DNA of 5,019 bases, from positions 1 through 5,019 of the forward strand of contig CAJXAS010000129.1 of assembly GCA_913050305.1 (NCBI GenBank), in the 5' to 3' direction. Below the pieces are notes generated by a model, which ran no database searches, was not told where the DNA came from, and saw nothing but the letters and a program-made list of their open reading frames with translations. The position numbers and the translations under genes are program-made. Positions 1 to 5,019 of this stretch are shown here, piece after piece. The DNA comes from an uncultured Polaribacter sp. (GTDB lineage Bacteria > Bacteroidota > Bacteroidia > Flavobacteriales > Flavobacteriaceae). How positions within the stretch are numbered: the stretch's first letter is position 1; each line of letters opens with the position of its first letter.

Positions 1-2103
1 CTAGGACCAGACCAAACATTGGTTTTAATAAACGGGAAAAGAAGGCACAAAGCATCTTTAATAAATTTATACGGTACAAGAGGAAGAGGAAATTCGGGCA
101 CCGATTTAAATGCAATTCCTATTTCAGCAATAAAGAGAATAGAATTACTAAGGGATGGTGCTTCTGCACAATATGGTTCAGATGCTATTGCGGGTGTTTT
201 AAATATTGTTTTAAAAGACTCTGACAATGCTTTAAACATAACATCTACTTTAGGCTTTAACAATGCAGATACCAATTCTGTTTTTCCTAATAGAGTAGAT
301 GGTTTTACCTATAAATTAGGATTAAATTATGGTATAAAAATAAATAAAGTAGGGTTTGTTAATTTTTCTGCAGAAGCGTTATCTGCAGATAAAACCATAA
401 GACCAGCTACGGTTGCAAGAGATAAGTACGGGCAAGCTGCAGTTAAAAATGTTAGCTTTTTTGTGAACTCTGAAATTCCTATTGATATAACTACTAAATT
501 TTATATAAACGGGGGTGTAAACTATAAAAATACAGAAGCTTTTGCTTTTTCCAGAAGAGCAAATACTGCAAGAAATGTGCTTGACATTTATCCTAACGGC
601 TTTGATCCATTAATTACATCAAATATTGTAGATAATTCAGTATCCATTGGTTTGCTTACAAACTTTAAAGAATGGAATGTTGATGTGAATAATACTTTTG
701 GTAGAAACAATTTTCATTACTTTATAAAGAACACTTTAAATGCTACTTTAGAGGAAAACTCTCCAACAGAATTTGATGCAGGTGGGCATCAATTAATGCA
801 AAACACCACGAGTATAGATTTTTCTAAATACTTTTTAGCAGAGCCCTATGGTTATAATATTGCTATGGGTTTGGAGTATAGAATAGATACTTATAAAATA
901 TTTTCTGGCGAAGAAGCTTCTTATGGCTCCTATGATATTAACGGAGATTTGGTAAATTCTAGAACACCACTTTTAGATTATCAAACTTATAACGGGGCAA
1001 TAAGACCTGGTGGATCTCAGGGTTTTCCTGGGTATGGACCAGAGAATGAGGTAGATAGAAGTAGGTCTAATTTTAGTATTTATTTAGATACAGAAATAGA
1101 TTTTTCAGACAAATTTATGCTTGGCTCTGCTTTGCGTTTCGAATATTATAGCGATTTTGGTAGCACGCTAAACTACAAGCTTGCTTCTAGATATAAAATA
1201 ACCCAAAAATTAAATTTAAGAGGTTCTTTTAGTACTGGTTTTAGAGCACCTTCATTAGCACAGCGGTATTATAATTTAACTTTTACAAACTTCATAGGAA
1301 CTACAGCGTCAGAATCTTTTTTAATAGCAAATAATAGCGCCATTGCCAGAAGATTTAATATTGATGAATTACAGGAAGAAAAAGCTAGAAATTTTAGCTT
1401 AGGATTTACGGCTAAATTAAGTAATACGTTTAATGTAGCAATAGATGCATATTATGTAGCTATTAAAGACAGAATTATTTTGAGTGGTAATTTTGATGCT
1501 TCAGATTTAGGCGTAGGAATAGACAATGTTCAATTTTTTGCAAATGGCGTAAATACGGAAACGACGGGTGTAGATTTGGTTTTAAACTGGAACAAAAAAA
1601 TGGAAAAGAGTCAACTCTCTATAGACCTTTCTGGCAATATAAATAATATGATTATTACCCATATTAAAAACAAAACCTTAGACCAAGAGACTTTTTTTGG
1701 CACAAGAGATCAGCAATATTTATTAGCCTCTGCGCCCAAAAGTAAATTTAATTTGGGTGTAAATTATAGTTACAAAAAATTAGAGACATCGTTAAGTTTC
1801 ACGAGATTTAGCCGTGTAGATTTGGTGGATTGGCAAATAAGTCAAGATTTGTCAAACTTTAACAATTCAGAGTTAGAGAGATCTGTCGCTGCTGCTGATA
1901 TTTATGATCCAAAAATAACAACAGATTTACATTTTAGTTATCATGTAACTAGCGCAGTTAACGTGCAATTTGGAGCTAATAACTTATTGAATGTATACCC
2001 AACTAAACAAAATAGTTTCACAGATAGTGGTGGCTTGTGGGATGCTACACAAATGGGAACAAACGGCTCTTTTTATTACACAAAATTGAACATAAAACTA
2101 TAA
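1..2103 (+). CDS. TonB-dependent outer-membrane receptor, 5'-truncated by the window edge
   Basis: This is the 3' part (700 residues plus TAA) of a TonB-dependent receptor, a 22-strand outer-membrane barrel that imports ligands using TonB-ExbBD energy. The frame is open from base 1; the real start lies upstream. By alignment with the downstream paralogue about 173 residues are missing (signal peptide, N-terminal domain, TonB box, early plug), implying roughly 870 in total. Residues 1-73 are the second half of the plug, with LVLINGKR at 7-14 and DGASAQYGSDAIAGV at 52-66. The rest is barrel: PTEFDAGG at 255-262, GFRAPS at 413-418 and a late NLLN-x-YP strand motif. No cysteine is visible, as is common in such barrels. 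The last residue is Leu, not the usual aromatic. Codon choice is more mixed than in the downstream gene. The class is near certain. The ligand is unknown: siderophore, cofactor, oligosaccharide and peptide are all possible. No SusD partner follows, which argues against a SusC-type receptor. Confidence 0.95.
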   Translation, partial: LGPDQTLVLINGKRRHKASLINLYGTRGRGNSGTDLNAIPISAIKRIELLRDGASAQYGSDAIAGVLNIVLKDSDNALNITSTLGFNNADTNSVFPNRVDGFTYKLGLNYGIKINKVGFVNFSAEALSADKTIRPATVARDKYGQAAVKNVSFFVNSEIPIDITTKFYINGGVNYKNTEAFAFSRRANTARNVLDIYPNGFDPLITSNIVDNSVSIGLLTNFKEWNVDVNNTFGRNNFHYFIKNTLNATLEENSPTEFDAGGHQLMQNTTSIDFSKYFLAEPYGYNIAMGLEYRIDTYKIFSGEEASYGSYDINGDLVNSRTPLLDYQTYNGAIRPGGSQGFPGYGPENEVDRSRSNFSIYLDTEIDFSDKFMLGSALRFEYYSDFGSTLNYKLASRYKITQKLNLRGSFSTGFRAPSLAQRYYNLTFTNFIGTTASESFLIANNSAIARRFNIDELQEEKARNFSLGFTAKLSNTFNVAIDAYYVAIKDRIILSGNFDASDLGVGIDNVQFFANGVNTETTGVDLVLNWNKKMEKSQLSIDLSGNINNMIITHIKNKTLDQETFFGTRDQQYLLASAPKSKFNLGVNYSYKKLETSLSFTRFSRVDLVDWQISQDLSNFNNSELERSVAAADIYDPKITTDLHFSYHVTSAVNVQFGANNLLNVYPTKQNSFTDSGGLWDATQMGTNGSFYYTKLNIKL

Positions 2104-2260
2104 GTACTGCATATTTTACTGTATTCTTTCTTTTTTTTTGAAAATAAACAAATTTTAAAGGGTATGCTTTTTCCTTTCCTGTCTTATATAATAAATAAGG
2201 CTTTGCATCTTTAAGGCTGCAGAGGTTATTTAAACATAATTTTTAACTAACAATTTATTT
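2104..2260 (+). promoter_or_regulatory. Intergenic gap and probable leader of the downstream receptor gene; no canonical promoter seen
   Basis: This 157-base AT-rich gap separates the two receptor genes. It opens with a pyrimidine/T tract (about 2126-2139) that no stable GC-bearing hairpin precedes, so it is at best a weak end for the upstream transcript. The Bacteroidota promoter consensus (TTTG near -33, TAnnTTTG near -7) is not matched exactly. The closest match is TA at 2196-2197 followed four bases later by TTTG at 2202-2205, two bases too wide. TATAAT at 2187-2192 has no TTGACA-like partner. A heptamer TAAGGCT occurs at 2196-2202 and 2212-2218. A 7-bp imperfect stem (2201-2207 with 2218-2224, one G-U pair) could form in the leader. 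The last 25 bases are AT-rich without a purine-rich ribosome-binding site, which is normal for this phylum. Whether the downstream gene has its own promoter or is read through is undecided. Confidence 0.35.
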
Positions 2261-4963
2261 ATGAAACAAAGATTTTTTTTAAAAGCATTTACAATTGCTT
2301 TTATGTTTATGCTACCTTTAGGGTTAATGGCACAGACAATTAAAGGAAAAGTAACAGACACTTCTGGAAGTGCGTTGCCTTACATGAATGTTCTAGTAAA
2401 AGGAACTACTACGGGAACTACAACTAGCGATTCTGGTGAATTTAGTTTAACAGTAAAAAGCTTACCAGTTACGATTGTAGTATCTTCTATTGGTTTTAAA
2501 ACTAAAGAAGTAACAGTAACAAGCAACTCTTTTTTAACTATTGCAATTGAAGAAGGAGATGAGTCTTTAGGTGAGATTATCATTACAGGATCAAGAACAG
2601 CTCCTAGAAGTAGTACAGATAGCCCATTACCTATTGATGTTGTTGGTGTTAAAGAATTATTAGCTACAGGTCAAAATAGTTTTGATAAGGCGTTACAATT
2701 TAAAATTCCATCATTTAACACGGTTCAAACACCAGTAAATGATGCGACTTCTTTATTAGATCCGTATGAAATTAGAAACATGGGACCAAGTAGAACGTTA
2801 GTATTAATTAATGGAAAACGTAAAAACGTTAGTGCATTATTATATACACAAGATTCTCCTGGTAGAGGTGAAACAGGTACAGATATTTCTGCAATACCAG
2901 TAGACGCAATTAAAAGCATTCAAGTATTAAGAGATGGTGCATCTGCACAATATGGTTCTGATGCAATTGCAGGTGTAATAAACATTATCTTAAAGGATGA
3001 TGTAAGTAGAGGTTCAGCAACTTTAAGATCTGGAATTACTTCAGAAGGAGATGGTGAAATGTTTGGTATTAGTATTAATAATGGATCTTCTATTGGTGAC
3101 GATAAAGGTTTTATAAACTATACAGTTGACTTTTCTAAAGTAGGATTAGCAAACAGACCAGGAACAGTAAGTGCAAAAGGAGAAGCTTTTGGAGGAACTG
3201 GTTTTGGAGCTGATTTAGCAGATGTTCAAGAATTCTTATCTAGAAAACCAGATGCAGGAAACATTAACGGTTCTCCAGAAACAGTAGCTACTAAATTTTT
3301 AATTAATGGAGCTTATGATTTATCTGAAGAGTCTACATTGTATTTCAATGCAGCTTATGTATTTAAAAAAGTAAATTCTTATGCAAACTACAGAACTCCT
3401 TATTGGAAAGTAGCAACAGGAGATTTAGCTTATTTACAAGATCTATTTCCTTCAGATGAAAGAGGTGGTTTTGATGGTTATGTGCCAACTTTTGAAGGGG
3501 TATTAAATGATTTTAATGCTACTTTAGGAATTAAAAGAAAAGTAAATGATTGGAATGTTGATTCTAGTATTACTTTTGGTGGAAATGAGCAAACTTATAA
3601 GGTAAACAACTCTCATAACGCGAGTGAAGGTTATCAAGGACTTAGTCCAACAAGTTTTGATCCAGGAGGAACAGCTTTTAACCATATCGTTGGAAATTTA
3701 GATGTATCTAGACTTCTTTCTGATAAAGTTAGTATTGGTATGGGAGCAGAGTTTAGAAATGAAAATTTTGAAGTAATTGCTGGAAAAGTTTCTTCTTATG
3801 AAGGAGGTGGTTCAGATTCTTTTTCTGGAAATGATATTAAAAACTCTGGAATCTTTAACAGATATAATTTAGGTGGATATTTCAGTTTAGATTATGATGT
3901 TTCTGATGCTTTTTTATTAAGCGGTACATTACGTGGAGAGAATTATTCTGATTTTGGAAACACGTTTGTTTACAAATTTAGTTCTCGTTACAAATTATCT
4001 GATAAATATACAATGAGAGGATCTATTTCTTCAGGATTTAGAGCACCAAGTTTACACCAAATTTACACTGAAAAATCTCAATATTCTTTTTCTGATGGTG
4101 GAGGAATTAATATTGTTGGTTTAGTAAATAACGTATCACCTAGAGCAAAACAATTAGGTATTCCTAAATTGACTCCAGAAAAGTCAACAAACATTACTGT
4201 TGGTTTTGGTGGGAAAATTTCAAATAATATCAACTTTACAGTAGATTATTATAAAATTGACGTAGAAGATAGAGTTATCTATACAAATCAAATTGATGGG
4301 AATCAATTTTTCTTGAATGGTTTTGATACTACTACATCTGGGATTGATTTTGTATCAGGTATTTCTAATATTGAAATAGGATCTGGTAAATTAGATTTAA
4401 ATCTTTCTGGAAATTATACGATTGAAAATAAGGCAACAGAAGATATTCCTACTATTAATGTAGAAGGAACTAATTATGATGTACTTGACAGATCTAACTT
4501 AGCATTAATGTTTACTTCTAGACCAAAATCTAAGTGGATTTTAGGAGCTAACTATGAGATTAATAAAATTGGTTTTGCTATTAACAACACATACTTCGGT
4601 AAAACAACGTTCAAGCAAAAGTTTATGAGTTCTGATTTAAGAACTGAGTTTACGCCAAAAATCATTACAGATTTAGCAGTAAACTTTAAAGCTTCAGAGA
4701 AGTTAACAGTTGCTTTTAACATTAACAACTTATTGAACATCTTGCCAGAATGGGCTTTCAAAGCAGAAAATGCTGCTGGACAAGCAATTATTGATGATAC
4801 TTCTGTAATATCAATTGCAGACGGTGGTTCAGGATTAACACAACTTGAAAATGAGGCAAACGCTATTACTTTTAATGGTCGTTATTCTCAAATGACGTAT
4901 GATGGTTCTCACTTTAGCCAATTAGGTACTATGTTTAATTTATCTTTAAACTACCAGTTTTAA
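2261..4963 (+). CDS. TonB-dependent outer-membrane receptor with N-terminal CarboxypepD_reg-like domain, complete
   Basis: This is a complete 900-residue TonB-dependent receptor for energised ligand uptake across the outer membrane. The ATG at 2261 is chosen because a signal peptide follows at once: MKQR, then a hydrophobic core, with probable cleavage after Ala24 (LMA/Q). Residues 26 to about 96 form a carboxypeptidase-regulatory-like beta-sandwich (IKGKVTD start, SSIGFKTKEV end), typical of Bacteroidota receptors. The TonB box is LGEIIITGSR at 103-112. The plug runs from about 115 to 246, with LVLINGKR at 180-187 and DGASAQYGSDAIAGV at 225-239. The barrel follows, with PTSFDPGG at 463-470, GFRAPS at 592-597 and NNLLN near the end, and it closes in LSLNYQF with the expected terminal Phe. 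There is no STN domain, so no sign of anti-sigma-factor signalling. Length is normal for the family. It lies 157 bases after its paralogue and is followed by a strong terminator. Its narrow codon choice suggests high expression (inference). The ligand is unknown. Confidence 0.97.
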   Translation: MKQRFFLKAFTIAFMFMLPLGLMAQTIKGKVTDTSGSALPYMNVLVKGTTTGTTTSDSGEFSLTVKSLPVTIVVSSIGFKTKEVTVTSNSFLTIAIEEGDESLGEIIITGSRTAPRSSTDSPLPIDVVGVKELLATGQNSFDKALQFKIPSFNTVQTPVNDATSLLDPYEIRNMGPSRTLVLINGKRKNVSALLYTQDSPGRGETGTDISAIPVDAIKSIQVLRDGASAQYGSDAIAGVINIILKDDVSRGSATLRSGITSEGDGEMFGISINNGSSIGDDKGFINYTVDFSKVGLANRPGTVSAKGEAFGGTGFGADLADVQEFLSRKPDAGNINGSPETVATKFLINGAYDLSEESTLYFNAAYVFKKVNSYANYRTPYWKVATGDLAYLQDLFPSDERGGFDGYVPTFEGVLNDFNATLGIKRKVNDWNVDSSITFGGNEQTYKVNNSHNASEGYQGLSPTSFDPGGTAFNHIVGNLDVSRLLSDKVSIGMGAEFRNENFEVIAGKVSSYEGGGSDSFSGNDIKNSGIFNRYNLGGYFSLDYDVSDAFLLSGTLRGENYSDFGNTFVYKFSSRYKLSDKYTMRGSISSGFRAPSLHQIYTEKSQYSFSDGGGINIVGLVNNVSPRAKQLGIPKLTPEKSTNITVGFGGKISNNINFTVDYYKIDVEDRVIYTNQIDGNQFFLNGFDTTTSGIDFVSGISNIEIGSGKLDLNLSGNYTIENKATEDIPTINVEGTNYDVLDRSNLALMFTSRPKSKWILGANYEINKIGFAINNTYFGKTTFKQKFMSSDLRTEFTPKIITDLAVNFKASEKLTVAFNINNLLNILPEWAFKAENAAGQAIIDDTSVISIADGGSGLTQLENEANAITFNGRYSQMTYDGSHFSQLGTMFNLSLNYQF

Positions 4964-4990
4964 GAATAATTAGATTTAATTAATTAAAGA

Positions 4991-5019
4991 ATGCTACTCG
5001 AAAGAGTAGCATTTTTTTT
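4991..5019 (+). terminator. Intrinsic (rho-independent) terminator of the receptor gene
   Basis: A perfect 9-bp stem (ATGCTACTC at 4991-4999 with GAGTAGCAT at 5004-5012) is capped by a GAAA tetraloop of the stable GNRA class and runs into eight T residues (5012-5019) at the window edge. It begins 27 bases after the stop codon. The A-rich bases 4986-4990 can pair with the T tract and lengthen the stem. On the opposite strand the tract after the stem is only T-rich and broken, so termination of a converging gene would be weaker. Confidence 0.93.

Noticed and set aside
19..21. TTG at base 19 as the start codon of the first receptor
   Set aside because: The frame is open back to base 1 and the six residues before it (LGPDQT) match the plug of the paralogue (MGPSRT). 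The gene simply enters from outside the window.
2104..2140. Intrinsic terminator after the first receptor, suggested by the T-run at 2131-2139
   Set aside because: No stem with GC pairs can be drawn immediately before the T-run; TACTG occurs twice but as a direct, not inverted, repeat.
2157..2177. Hairpin AAAGG with CCTTT in the gap
   Set aside because: The stem is only five to six pairs with a loop of about ten bases; it is too weak to support a call.
2187..2192. TATAAT as a sigma-70-type -10 box
   Set aside because: There is no TTGACA-like element about 17 bases upstream, Bacteroidota use a different promoter consensus, and such a hexamer is expected by chance in AT-rich DNA.
2380..2583. 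67-codon open frame on the minus strand
   Set aside because: It is antisense inside the N-terminal domain of the complete receptor, its product resembles no family I know, and the sense frame has clear domain motifs.
2725..2919. 64-codon open frame on the minus strand
   Set aside because: It is antisense to the highly conserved plug region; the protein is a by-product of sense-strand codon bias.
4552..4761. 69-codon open frame on the minus strand
   Set aside because: It is antisense to the C-terminal barrel strands of the complete receptor, with no recognisable domain or start signal.
1..4963. SusC/SusD-type polysaccharide uptake locus
   Set aside because: No SusD-like lipoprotein gene follows either receptor, and the plug motifs fit a different, generic TonB-dependent receptor group than typical SusC proteins of about 1000 residues.

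Overview
The window (about one-third GC by eye) looks like chromosomal DNA from a marine-type flavobacterium (Bacteroidota, Flavobacteriaceae; a Polaribacter- or Tenacibaculum-like genome is a guess). The reasons are the strong A+T bias with TTA, AAA, GAA and AGA codons, the lack of a Shine-Dalgarno sequence before the one visible start, and two outer-membrane TonB-dependent receptors, one of which carries the Bacteroidota-type N-terminal carboxypeptidase-regulatory-like domain.

Layout: both genes are on the + strand in tandem. Bases 1-2103 are the 3' part of a TonB-dependent receptor gene whose signal peptide, N-terminal domain and first half of the plug lie upstream of the window. A 157-base AT-rich gap (2104-2260) follows, with a T-run but no convincing terminator hairpin or canonical promoter. 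Bases 2261-4963 are a complete 900-residue receptor with signal peptide, CarboxypepD_reg-like domain, TonB box, plug and beta-barrel. A textbook intrinsic terminator (4991-5019) ends the transcription unit exactly at the window edge.

The two receptors are paralogues. Over 67 ungapped plug residues I count 44 identities, and they share the barrel motifs PT-x-FD-x-GG, GFRAPS and NLLN. They differ in surface-loop regions and in codon choice. The likely reading is a duplicated receptor pair that takes up related but not identical ligands across the outer membrane using TonB-ExbBD energy. The ligand cannot be read from the sequence. No SusD-like partner, enzyme, regulator or transporter gene is in the window, so it is not recognisable here as a polysaccharide-utilisation locus. 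I found no RNA gene, mobile element, CRISPR array or previously undescribed system.
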